Positions 1 to 6,639 of a stretch of DNA of 10,184 nucleotides are shown one piece after another. The DNA is from JBIKVP01 sp044356745 (GTDB lineage: Bacteria > Pseudomonadota > Alphaproteobacteria > Rhizobiales > Beijerinckiaceae): the NCBI GenBank assembly GCA_044356745.1, contig JBIKVP010000074.1:1-10184 (forward strand). Direction: 5' to 3'. Below the pieces are notes generated by a model that ran no database searches, was not told the origin of the DNA, and saw nothing but the letters and a program-made list of their open reading frames with translations. Numbering within the stretch: the first letter of the stretch is position 1; each line of letters begins with the position of its first letter. The position numbers were made by a program, and so were the translations under genes.

Positions 1-117
1 TTCGTGAAGGCCATCCTTGGCTTCCTGAATACCACTTTTCCGCAAAAAGCACGATTATGGGTTGACCGCCTATCCGATAACTTCAAAATACTTCAGGCAC
101 CAACTCTTCAAATGTGA
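1..117 (+). CDS. Transposase, C-terminal 38 residues only (partial at window edge)
   Basis: Reading from base 1 in frame gives 38 residues ending in TGA at 115-117. The tail contains VKAILGFLNTTFP followed by WVDRLSDNFKIL. A segment of the form (hydrophobic)-DNF-(R/K)-I-(hydrophobic) close to the C terminus is what I recall of IS630/Tc1-mariner type DDE transposases, so that family is the best guess. The catalytic acidic residues lie upstream of the window and cannot be seen. The identical reading frame occurs at the other end of the window on the minus strand. Other DDE transposase families cannot be excluded from so short a piece. Confidence 0.6.
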   Translation, partial: FVKAILGFLNTTFPQKARLWVDRLSDNFKILQAPTLQM

Positions 118-125
118 GGGGTATA
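1..125 (+). mobile_element. 3' end of an insertion sequence, left copy (probable IS630 family)
   Basis: This is the terminal 125 bases of an insertion sequence, cut off by the window edge. It matches the reverse complement of 10059-10183 without a mismatch. The match stops abruptly after TATA at 122-125: base 126 is A, whereas the other copy continues with G. The transposase stop codon (115-117) lies only eight bases before this boundary, the compact arrangement usual in insertion sequences. A TA at the boundary fits the TA target duplication known for the IS630 family. The family assignment is an inference from the transposase tail and the TA. The other end of the element is not in the window, so no target duplication can be confirmed. 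Confidence 0.8.
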
Positions 126-535
126 AAACTAAACCATTGGTTGAGCGGTTTAATTCTGAATTATCAGAATATAACAACGCTAATAGTGGGGCAGATATTC
201 CCCTCTTAAATGTTGATACAGACGGCGATATTGATAACGCAAGTCGTGACGCAACTTTAAACGCATTGGCAGAACTTGCTGGAACCGACAGTGGACAACT
301 TACAATAACGCTTAGGGCGCAAGACGGGATACTCGACGCCGACACACCTATCAAAAACATGGCTAATATCATGGGGCACTTGACGGTGGTGGATGGCATT
401 CGCGATGGCGTTGAATCGCTAGGGGAGAATAATCCATTATACAATCCCAACCAAAGCATTCTAGGGCAGCCAAATGTTGCTGAAGCTGTGGCAAGACTAA
501 ATCGCACAAAAGAGATTTTAGATACGCTTGATTGA
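126..535 (+). pseudogene. 3' remnant of an unrecognised gene, interrupted by the insertion sequence
   Basis: An open frame runs from the insertion sequence boundary to TGA at 533-535 and encodes about 136 residues with ordinary protein composition: LVERFNSELSEY near the start, an acidic NVDTDGDIDNAS stretch, and a helical end AEAVARLNRTKEILDTLD. No signal peptide, membrane segment or motif of a family I know is visible. The frame stays open upstream into the insertion sequence, but there it is out of frame with the transposase, and the only start candidates are inside the mobile element. The most likely reading is that the 5' part of the gene was removed or displaced by the insertion. The Asn- and Asp-rich, low-complexity character recalls phage structural or surface proteins, but that is a weak impression. 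A strong hairpin about 85 bases downstream would end its transcript. Confidence 0.55.
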
Positions 536-621
536 TAAAATGAGATTTTTGATATGGAAAAACAACATGTTACGCGTGTAATCATTGTATAGATTTATTG
601 CATTACAATAAGGGGAGGGCT

Positions 622-655
622 AAAGGTGGTTGATCGAAGAATCAATCACCTTTTT
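622..655 (+). terminator. Rho-independent terminator after the broken gene
   Basis: The arms AAAGGTGGTTGAT (622-634) and ATCAATCACCTTT (641-653) form a 13-pair stem with one G-T wobble and a six-base loop, followed by T residues to 655. This is a good intrinsic terminator on the plus strand. It sits 35 bases before the glycosyltransferase start, so it may also act as a leader hairpin for that gene if the promoter lies further upstream. Confidence 0.75.
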
Positions 656-690
656 CATGTTTTAGCCTCTTTCTCTTGCAAACGTTTATT

Positions 691-1890
691 ATGCCCTCAG
701 TTGTCATTATCGTTGAAAATTTGCCTGTCCCGTTTGATCGGCGCGTTTGGCAAGAAGCCAAGGCCTTGCGTGATGCGGGTTGGACAGTTTCTGTGATTTG
801 TCCTTTAACGGAAAAATACCCTTTAAAACGTGAGACGCTTGAGAACATTCATATTTTTCGCCACCGCTTGCCAATGGAAGCGCGCGGGAAACTTGGTTTT
901 CTCATTGAGTATGGGGCAGCACTTTTTCATGAAGCGCGTCTGCTTTTTAAAGTGCGCAAAGAGATTGGCTTTGATGTCATCCATGCGTGCAACCCCCCTG
1001 ATCTCATTTTTTTGATCGCTCTCCCTTGGAAATGGCTCAAAGGTGTGCGCTTTGTTTTTGATCATCACGATGTGTGTCCTGAACTATTTGAAGCGAAATT
1101 TGGTGATAAGCGCGGGTTTGTGCAAAACGCTTTAATATGGGCAGTGCGCTGGGCAGAAAAACTGACGTTTAAAGCTGCGGATCTTGTTGTCTCTGCGAAT
1201 GAGACATTTCGTGAGCTTGCCATAACCCGTGGCGGGAAAAGCGATCAAGACACAGTCTCAGTTTATTCCGTTCCTGATCGCAGTAAATTTTATCGCACTC
1301 AAGCGAATGATGCGCTTCGCAATGGTAAGCATCTCGTGATTGGCTACATGGGTATTATCAATGATCAGGATGGCGTTGATCATGTCGTGGAAATGGCTGC
1401 GCATCTCAAACATGATCTTGGTCAAACCGATTTTCAATGTGTCATTGTGGGTGATGGTCCGGCATTAATGTCCGTAAAAGCGCTTGCTGTTGATAAACAG
1501 GTCACCGATGTTGTGACCTTTACAGGTTATCAAAGTGGTGCAGATTTTTTAAGCGCGCTGTCAACTTTTGACATCGGTGTTATCCCTGACCCGCTAAACC
1601 CCTATAATGACAAAATCAGCATGAACAAAGTGTTTGAATATGCGGCAATGGGTACACCAATTGCCGCTTTTCCGCTGCGTGAAACACAGCGACTGCTCAA
1701 AGAGGATGCCGTTTTCGCACAGGGCAATGATGCGCGCTCACTCGCTGATGCCGTACTCACACTGATGCACAGTGATGATTTACGTCTGCGTATGGGACAA
1801 GCGGCCAAAAAGCGTGCAGAGGATGATTTTAATTGGGATCATGAAGCCTCTAAACTTATCAAAGCATATGAGCGGTTTTACTCAAAATAA
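691..1890 (+). CDS. GT4-type glycosyltransferase (GT-B fold)
   Basis: A 399-residue cytoplasmic or membrane-associated glycosyltransferase that would transfer a sugar from a nucleotide-sugar donor, most likely in surface polysaccharide or glycolipid assembly. The N-terminal acceptor domain opens with VVIIVENLPVPFDRRVWQEA (residues 4-23), followed by FDVIHACNPPDLIF (94-107) and FVFDHHDVCPELFEAKFG (121-138), a set typical of one GT4 subgroup. The C-terminal donor domain has IGYMG (217-221), VIVGDGP (251-257) and MNKVFEYAAMGTPIAAFPLRE (311-331), the nucleotide-sugar site. The ATG at 691 is chosen because the conserved N terminus begins there; a TTG five codons upstream is the only other in-frame start. 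No Shine-Dalgarno sequence precedes either. The donor and acceptor sugars cannot be inferred. No other polysaccharide genes adjoin it; the next plus-strand gene is an acyltransferase beyond a tRNA. Confidence 0.9.
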   Translation: MPSVVIIVENLPVPFDRRVWQEAKALRDAGWTVSVICPLTEKYPLKRETLENIHIFRHRLPMEARGKLGFLIEYGAALFHEARLLFKVRKEIGFDVIHACNPPDLIFLIALPWKWLKGVRFVFDHHDVCPELFEAKFGDKRGFVQNALIWAVRWAEKLTFKAADLVVSANETFRELAITRGGKSDQDTVSVYSVPDRSKFYRTQANDALRNGKHLVIGYMGIINDQDGVDHVVEMAAHLKHDLGQTDFQCVIVGDGPALMSVKALAVDKQVTDVVTFTGYQSGADFLSALSTFDIGVIPDPLNPYNDKISMNKVFEYAAMGTPIAAFPLRETQRLLKEDAVFAQGNDARSLADAVLTLMHSDDLRLRMGQAAKKRAEDDFNWDHEASKLIKAYERFYSK

Positions 1891-1911
1891 TCTTACAAAT
1901 AAAATAAATGG

Positions 1912-1996
1912 TGGTGCGGGCGGAGGGACTCGAACCCCCACGACTTGCATCACTGGAACCTAAACCCAGCGCGTCTACCAGTTCCGCCACGCCCGC
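1912..1996 (-). tRNA. tRNA-Leu (anticodon UAG)
   Basis: On the minus strand the acceptor arms GCGGGCG (1996-1990) and CGCCCGC pair perfectly and are followed by the discriminator A and an encoded CCA (1914-1912). The anticodon arm reads CTGGGTTTAGGTTCCAG, giving anticodon TAG, which decodes CUA and other CUN leucine codons. The D arm has the usual TGGTAGAC element and the T arm GGTTCGAGTCC. A variable arm with a short stem, as in class II tRNAs, accounts for the 85-base length with CCA. The gene is convergent with the glycosyltransferase, whose stop codon is 21 bases away. A perfect TTGACA on the minus strand at 2057-2052 could be its -35 box, but I see no convincing -10 at standard spacing. 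Confidence 0.97.
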
Positions 1997-2082
1997 TTGC
2001 ATGATCAGTTGACCTGACAACGGATGCACAACACCATAACTGGTCATAAGATGTCAATCATTCCTGCGCTACAAGATGGTTT

Positions 2083-2099
2083 AAAACAATCTTTGTTTT
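2083..2099. other. A/T-rich perfect stem-loop abutting the acyltransferase ribosome site
   Basis: AAAACAA (2083-2089) and TTGTTTT (2093-2099) form a seven-pair stem with a three-base loop TCT. It ends one base before the Shine-Dalgarno sequence AGAGGA (2101-2106). The stem is weak because six of its seven pairs are A-T. It could modulate translation of the acyltransferase or be incidental. Confidence 0.4.
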
Positions 2100-2112
2100 G
2101 AGAGGATTGATG

Positions 2113-3228
2113 ATGAGTACGCAATTTGGTCGCACAGGTGTGAGTACACACATGAGTGTAGCGGGTGAGCGCGTTGAATGGGTTGATACAGCCAAGGGGC
2201 TTTGCATCATTCTTGTTGTGATGATGCATTCAACATTGGGAATGGGCGAAGCGGTTGGGCGTGAAGGTTGGCTACACCACGTTGTCGCTTTTGCAAAACC
2301 ATTTCGCATTCCTGCATTTTTTCTTGTATCGGGGCTGTTTGTGGCGCGCGCGCTCAGCCGAGACTGGCCCACATATCTTGATCGACGTGTTGTGCATTTT
2401 GCGTATTTTTATATTTTGTGGCTTACAATTCAGAGCGTTTTTAAGTTTGGACAACTGTATGACGACTCTTTTTTGCGCTTTATCACCAACTATGCCTTAG
2501 CTTTTGTTGAACCATTCGGTACGCTATGGTTCATTTATGTGCTGGCAGTTTTTTCGGTCATGGCCAAGCTTCTGATGCGCGTTCCGCATCATATCCATAT
2601 TATTGGTGCTGCAACGCTTCAAATTATTCCAATGCTTTTTAACAATTGGGGCTGGCAGATCAAATGGGATTTGCTGGATTATGTGTGCACGAATTATGTC
2701 TATTTCGTTGCAGGTTATGTGTTTGCCTCTGGCGCTTTCACTTATGCTCATGAAGCTGCACGGCGCATTCATGTGACACTGACAGGGTTGCTCGTGTGGG
2801 CGATGATTTCAGGTTTGTTCGCATTTGCACAAACGGGGCATCCGATTTTTAAGACATGGGCAAGTTTGCCGTTCATTAGTTTGGGGCTTGGCTTACTCGG
2901 TGCTTTTGCTTTGATTGCCGTTGCCGTTTTGCTCGTGCGGTTGCGTTTGTCTGCGCCCTTTCAATATTGTGGCCATCATTCCATTGCGATTTACCTCGCC
3001 TTTTTTGTGCCGCTGGTTGTGACCCGTCTTATTTTTATCAAACTGGGACTGGTGCAGGATGTTGGCTTTGCCTCGCTAGTCATTACAATTGTCGCCATCA
3101 CAACGCCTTTGATCTTTGAGCGTATTGTGCGTCACACGTGGATGGATTTTTTATTTGTGCGTCCCAAAAGCGTCTCACTGCTTCCCCCAAAGCAAAAAGA
3201 CCCTGCAGAACCAACACAAATTGCTTAA
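2113..3228 (+). CDS. Acyltransferase-3 family integral membrane protein
   Basis: A 371-residue inner-membrane protein with about ten hydrophobic segments. It matches the acyltransferase-3 family, which moves acyl groups (often acetyl) onto sugars of surface polysaccharides, lipids or Nod factors. The first conserved block, VEWVDTAKGLCIILVVMMHS (residues 21-40), holds the family histidine at 39. A second block, FRIPAFFLVSGLF (64-76), and a basic loop containing DRRV (90-93) follow, as is usual. The C-terminal tail after residue 345 is hydrophilic and proline- and lysine-rich. The ATG at 2113 is chosen because AGAGGA lies six bases upstream; the adjacent ATG at 2110 leaves only three. It shares its strand with the glycosyltransferase, so a joint role in glycan decoration is plausible, but a tRNA on the opposite strand separates them. 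Substrate unknown. Confidence 0.88.
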   Translation: MSTQFGRTGVSTHMSVAGERVEWVDTAKGLCIILVVMMHSTLGMGEAVGREGWLHHVVAFAKPFRIPAFFLVSGLFVARALSRDWPTYLDRRVVHFAYFYILWLTIQSVFKFGQLYDDSFLRFITNYALAFVEPFGTLWFIYVLAVFSVMAKLLMRVPHHIHIIGAATLQIIPMLFNNWGWQIKWDLLDYVCTNYVYFVAGYVFASGAFTYAHEAARRIHVTLTGLLVWAMISGLFAFAQTGHPIFKTWASLPFISLGLGLLGAFALIAVAVLLVRLRLSAPFQYCGHHSIAIYLAFFVPLVVTRLIFIKLGLVQDVGFASLVITIVAITTPLIFERIVRHTWMDFLFVRPKSVSLLPPKQKDPAEPTQIA

Positions 3229-3351
3229 GTTCTGTTTTCAAACTTGACTTTATGATGTACCTACGGCATTGCATACACATTATTGAAGAGTTTAAAGAAG
3301 TGCGATTGTCGCCTCCTTAAAACGTTCCACCTGTTAAAATGGATATGTATC

Positions 3352-3519
3352 ATGGCTAAAACCGCCACCATCAAAATTAAATTGCTTTCAACAGAAGGCA
3401 CTGGTTCGTTTTATGTCACAAAAAAGAACCCGCGCACCAAAACAGAAAAGCTCTCATTTCGCAAATATGATCCTGTTTTGCGCAAACATGTTGAATTCAA
3501 AGAAACAAAAATCAAGTAA
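3352..3519 (+). CDS. rpmG: 50S ribosomal protein L33
   Basis: A 55-residue basic protein, full length for the family, starting MAKTATIKIKLLSTEGTGSF and ending HVEFKETKIK. L33 sits near the E site of the large subunit. The FYVTKKNPRTKTEKL segment and the KYDPVLRKHVEFKETK end are characteristic. No cysteines are present, so this is the zinc-free (C-minus) form normal in proteobacteria. No good Shine-Dalgarno sequence is visible; only a weak GGAT lies at 3341-3344. The gene stands alone, with 123 bases before it and a strong terminator directly after, so it is probably transcribed as a single gene. Confidence 0.97.
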   Translation: MAKTATIKIKLLSTEGTGSFYVTKKNPRTKTEKLSFRKYDPVLRKHVEFKETKIK

Positions 3520-3543
3520 GAAACGCTTTTATCGGTATTGTTC

Positions 3544-3569
3544 AAAAGCACCCTTCAAGGGTGCTTTTT
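3544..3569 (+). terminator. Rho-independent terminator of rpmG
   Basis: AAAAGCACCC (3544-3553) pairs with GGGTGCTTTT (3559-3568), closing a five-base loop TTCAA, and is followed by another T at 3569. The perfect ten-pair stem with a T-run lies 25 bases past the rpmG stop. The A-run on the 5' side would let it work in both directions. Confidence 0.9.
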
Positions 3570-3711
3570 ATTTGCGCTCAAGCCCGGCGCTAACACATGG
3601 GTTATCCACGTTATGCATTTAAAGTCCCATGACACGACGATGATTATATTGAAAGCGTTGGTCATATCAGAGTAAGAACACAATCATCCCATCATCAGTG
3701 CGGGGAAGTTG

Positions 3712-4455
3712 GTGTCGCAAACGCAAGCAGTTTTAACTCAAAACGTTCCGCAACATGTGGCTATTATCATGGATGGTAATGGGCGCTGGGCTCTATCGCG
3801 TGGGTTGCCAAGACTTGAAGGACATAGACGCGGCGTTGATGCTGTACGACGTACAATTCAAGCGGCTGCCAACTTAAAAGTCAAATACCTGACGATATAT
3901 AGTTTTTCCTCGGAAAACTGGCGTCGTCCTACATCTGAAATCAACGATCTCTTTGGATTGCTGAAGTTTTTTATTCGTCGCGATCTGGCAGAGCTTCATC
4001 AAAACAATGTGTGCATCAAAATTATCGGCTCACGTGAAGGCTTGCCTGAAGATATTATGATGCTGCTTGATGATGCACAAAGTCTTACAAAAAATAACAC
4101 GGCGCTCACACTCATTGTTGCCTTTAATTATGGAGCGCGCTCGGAAATTATTCATGCCGCAAAAATACTTGCTCAAAAAGTCAGCATTGGAACTTTAAGT
4201 GAGGGCGATATTAATGAGCAGGCATTTTCACAAGCGCTTTGGACAGGGGATATTCCCGATCCTGATCTGCTCATTCGCACATCGGGAGAAGAGCGGTTAT
4301 CAAATTTTCTGCTATGGCAACTTGCCTACGCTGAAATGGTTTTCATGGATGTACTCTGGCCAGATTTTGATCAAGAGCATTTAGAAGCTGCTTTAAACAT
4401 CTATCAAGCACGTGATCGTCGTTTTGGCGGCATCGCGCAACAGGGGGCTTCATGA
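3712..4455 (+). CDS. uppS: Isoprenyl transferase (undecaprenyl diphosphate synthase)
   Basis: Cytosolic cis-prenyltransferase that condenses isopentenyl diphosphate onto farnesyl diphosphate to give undecaprenyl diphosphate, the lipid carrier for peptidoglycan and surface glycans. HVAIIMDGNGRWA lies at residues 15-27, with the Mg-binding aspartate at 21. FSSENWRRP follows near residue 66, and the C-terminal signature LLIRTSGEERLSNFLLWQLA starts at about residue 186. The 247-residue length is normal. The GTG at 3712 is preferred: GGGGA at 3702-3706 is spaced five bases upstream, although a TTG at 3709 is also possible. Its stop overlaps the cdsA start by four bases (ATGA), so the two are translationally coupled. 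In most relatives frr precedes this gene; here rpmG with its terminator does. Confidence 0.96.
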   Translation: MSQTQAVLTQNVPQHVAIIMDGNGRWALSRGLPRLEGHRRGVDAVRRTIQAAANLKVKYLTIYSFSSENWRRPTSEINDLFGLLKFFIRRDLAELHQNNVCIKIIGSREGLPEDIMMLLDDAQSLTKNNTALTLIVAFNYGARSEIIHAAKILAQKVSIGTLSEGDINEQAFSQALWTGDIPDPDLLIRTSGEERLSNFLLWQLAYAEMVFMDVLWPDFDQEHLEAALNIYQARDRRFGGIAQQGAS

Positions 4456-5315
4456 GCATGATGCCTGTGCAAACAAAATCTTCTTTATCGGACTTAGCAG
4501 TACGCGCTGCGTCGAGTATATTGATGGCGGCGCTTGCTTTTGGCGTGACGTGGTGGGGCGGCTGGCCGTTCACACTTTTCTGGTTCTTAGCGTCTGCTGC
4601 GATTGCATATGAATGGCTTAGCATAACGAGCTTGCCGCGTTTATGGCTTTTATTCTCACTGATTATGGGAGCAAGCGCCCTTGTGCTTAGCTTGCCCTCT
4701 GTCATGGACACCTCGCATATGCTGAATTTACAGATAGGTGTTCTTGCAAGTGCGGCCTTAATCGGATTGTTAATTGTGCGCTCACAACGTGACCGCCTTT
4801 GGTTTATTGCAGGTTTCGCCTATACACTGGTCATTGCGCTTGTGCCAACACTTGTGCGTCATCACACCTTATTGGGAGACCAAGGCGGTTTTGCCGCCGT
4901 GCTTTGGATGTTCGCCGTGGTGTGGCTGACAGATATCTTTGCGTATTTTTCAGGCCGTCTTATTGGGGGTGCAAAACTTTGGCCAGCCATTAGTCCTAAG
5001 AAAACATGGGCAGGTTTTATTGGTGGCGTGAGTATTGGCGCAATCGGCGGTGTGATGGTTTACATCACTTTTATGAGTGAAAAAACGATAAGCGTAAATG
5101 ATGTTATGCTTGTGGGAATAGCATCGTTACTAGCAGCGATGATGGGGCAGGGGGGCGATCTTGCTGAATCTGCCATTAAACGTCATTTTGATGTTAAGGA
5201 TGCTTCGCATCTTATTCCAGGACATGGCGGTGTGATGGATCGTCTTGATGCTTTTTGGGCGGTGTGCGTCATCGTTGGTTTTGCCATGGCTGTAATTCCA
5301 TTTTTGAAAGTTTAA
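4452..5315 (+). CDS. cdsA: Phosphatidate cytidylyltransferase (CDP-diglyceride synthase)
   Basis: Integral inner-membrane enzyme that converts phosphatidic acid and CTP to CDP-diacylglycerol, the precursor of all phospholipids in the cell. The 287-residue protein has about seven to eight hydrophobic segments. The full family signature is at residues 240-268: SAIKRHFDVKDASHLIPGHG followed by GVMDRLDAF, containing the K-D pair (249-250), HGG and DRLD. An upstream conserved block, AYFSGRLIGGAKLWPAISPK, begins at about residue 160. GGGG at 4444-4447 provides a ribosome site for the ATG that overlaps the uppS stop. Another ATG two codons later is possible. Part of the plus-strand block with uppS, dxr and rseP. 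Confidence 0.96.
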   Translation: MSMMPVQTKSSLSDLAVRAASSILMAALAFGVTWWGGWPFTLFWFLASAAIAYEWLSITSLPRLWLLFSLIMGASALVLSLPSVMDTSHMLNLQIGVLASAALIGLLIVRSQRDRLWFIAGFAYTLVIALVPTLVRHHTLLGDQGGFAAVLWMFAVVWLTDIFAYFSGRLIGGAKLWPAISPKKTWAGFIGGVSIGAIGGVMVYITFMSEKTISVNDVMLVGIASLLAAMMGQGGDLAESAIKRHFDVKDASHLIPGHGGVMDRLDAFWAVCVIVGFAMAVIPFLKV

Positions 5316-5382
5316 AGCACGATGAAAAAGTGGCCAACGGTTTTTATCAAATCACTATTCAATTATAAAAAGTAACGATGTG

Positions 5383-6525
5383 ATGGTTCAACGTGTCACA
5401 ATACTGGGAGCGACAGGCTCAATTGGCTGCTCAGCGCTTGACGTCATCCGCCATCATCGTGATCGTTTCAAAATTGTGGCTCTTGTCGCTGGGCGCGATG
5501 TCAATAATCTTGCAGCACTTGCACGCGAATTTCAGCCCGATTGCGTCGCTCTTGCCGATGCATCACAAGCACATGGACTCAATGATGCGCTTGAGGGCAC
5601 TTCGATTGCAACAGGTGCAGGCGAGCAAGCCGTGCTGGAAGCGGTTGATCGTGATGTTGATATAGTTATAGCGGGCATCGCAGGCACAGCAGGACTTATT
5701 CCAACCTATGCATCACTTAAAACAGGGAGACGTTTAGCGCTTGCGAATAAAGAATGTCTTGTATGTGCGGGTGATGTGTTTATGCGTACGGCACGTGAAC
5801 GCGGCGTGACGATCTTACCCGTTGACTCAGAACATAATGCTCTTTTTCAAGCATTGGCAGGGCATTCCCTTGATGATGTTGAATCGATGACACTCACTGC
5901 CTCGGGTGGACCTTTTCGAACATGGCCGCTTGAGGCGATAGAAAAAGTGACGCCGCAACAAGCGCTTCAGCATCCGACTTGGTCAATGGGCGCAAAAATT
6001 ACAATCGATTCCGCGACATTAATGAATAAAGGGCTTGAACTTATTGAAGCGCATCACCTGTTTGAAATTGATGCGGCAAGACTTTGCGTTGTGGTACACC
6101 CAGAATCAATTATACACGGGCTTGTTGCATTTAAAGATGGTTCCGTAACGGCTGGAATGGCGGCGCCTGATATGCGCGTTGCCATTTCACACACGCTGGG
6201 GTTTCCAGAACGCCTAGAGGTTCCCTCTCGTCGCTTTGATTTAATTGCGCTCAAAAGTTTGACGTTTGAAGCCCCAGATAATGAGCGTTTTCCGTGTTTG
6301 CAACTCGCGCGCCATGCTCTTGCTCAAGGTGGTGTGTGGCCAACAGTGCTCAACGGCGCTAATGAGGCTGCGGTAGCGTTGTTTTTACAAGGGAAAATCT
6401 CGTTTGGCGGTATTGGGCGCTATGTTGACAATGTATTGTCATCTTATTCAGGCGCTACATCTGCACCGCAATCAATTCAAGATGCGTTAGCCGTTCACGT
6501 TAATGCCCAAAAAAATACGCGTTAA
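5383..6525 (+). CDS. dxr: 1-deoxy-D-xylulose 5-phosphate reductoisomerase
   Basis: Cytosolic NADPH-dependent enzyme of the MEP pathway that rearranges and reduces DXP to 2-C-methyl-D-erythritol 4-phosphate; it is the target of fosmidomycin. The 380-residue length is typical. The NADPH-binding GATGSIG is at residues 9-15 and ANKE at 121-124. The metal site is VDSEHNALF, with Asp148 and Glu150 matching E. coli Asp150 and Glu152, and MNKGLELIEA contains Glu219, matching Glu231. ASGGPFR and HPESIIHG complete the substrate loop regions. ATG at 5383 is chosen; a GTG directly before it (5380) is in frame. No strong Shine-Dalgarno sequence precedes it (only AAGTAA). The 67-base gap from cdsA has no terminator, so readthrough is likely. 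The enzyme that makes its substrate, Dxs, is encoded convergently at the end of this block. Confidence 0.97.
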   Translation: MVQRVTILGATGSIGCSALDVIRHHRDRFKIVALVAGRDVNNLAALAREFQPDCVALADASQAHGLNDALEGTSIATGAGEQAVLEAVDRDVDIVIAGIAGTAGLIPTYASLKTGRRLALANKECLVCAGDVFMRTARERGVTILPVDSEHNALFQALAGHSLDDVESMTLTASGGPFRTWPLEAIEKVTPQQALQHPTWSMGAKITIDSATLMNKGLELIEAHHLFEIDAARLCVVVHPESIIHGLVAFKDGSVTAGMAAPDMRVAISHTLGFPERLEVPSRRFDLIALKSLTFEAPDNERFPCLQLARHALAQGGVWPTVLNGANEAAVALFLQGKISFGGIGRYVDNVLSSYSGATSAPQSIQDALAVHVNAQKNTR

Positions 6526-6537
6526 CCCTCTTGTTGT

Positions 6538-6566
6538 TTGGCGATAGCGTAAAAATCGCGTATAAA
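6538..6566 (+). promoter_or_regulatory. Possible sigma-70 promoter ahead of rseP
   Basis: TTGGCG (6538-6543) and TATAAA (6561-6566) are separated by 17 bases and resemble -35 and -10 boxes. Transcription would start near 6573, leaving a leader of about 67 bases before the ATG at 6640. This would give rseP its own promoter in addition to readthrough from dxr. It is a pattern match only, and alphaproteobacterial promoters often deviate from this consensus. Confidence 0.35.
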
Positions 6567-6639
6567 CTCTGTTAACGAAATGTTATCAAGCGATCCTGTG
6601 CTAACTGTATGGGGCGCTCAATTTACAAAGGTTTTGAAT

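Noticed and set aside
62..535. A 157-residue protein starting with TTG inside the insertion sequence
   Set aside because: The first 21 residues lie in the mobile element in a frame that conflicts with the transposase; the frame is a chimera of element and interrupted gene.
577..609. Interleaved TGTAAT/ATTACA and ATTGTA/TACAAT inverted repeats before the terminator
   Set aside because: Six-base A/T-rich matches with 14 or more bases between the arms are expected by chance in such sequence.
1859..2047. Minus-strand frame encoding GVAELVDALGLGSSDASRGG
   Set aside because: This is the translation of the tRNA-Leu gene, a well-known false protein; the tRNA folds and carries CCA.
2009..2057. Divergent promoters between tRNA-Leu and the acyltransferase (TTGACC on plus, TTGACA on minus)
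   Set aside because: Both -35-like boxes lack a recognisable -10 at normal spacing; too weak to list as features.
3229..3300. TTGACT at 3244 as a -35 box for rpmG
   Set aside because: No acceptable -10 box lies 16-18 bases downstream.
3602..3610. TTATCCACG, one base from the DnaA box consensus
   Set aside because: It is a single box with no neighbours, no AT-rich unwinding region and no dnaA or repC nearby, so it is not evidence of an origin.
5322..5375. A 17-codon frame (MKKWPTVFIKSLFNYKK) between cdsA and dxr
   Set aside because: There is no ribosome site, it is very short, and the base composition suggests chance; no attenuator structure accompanies it.
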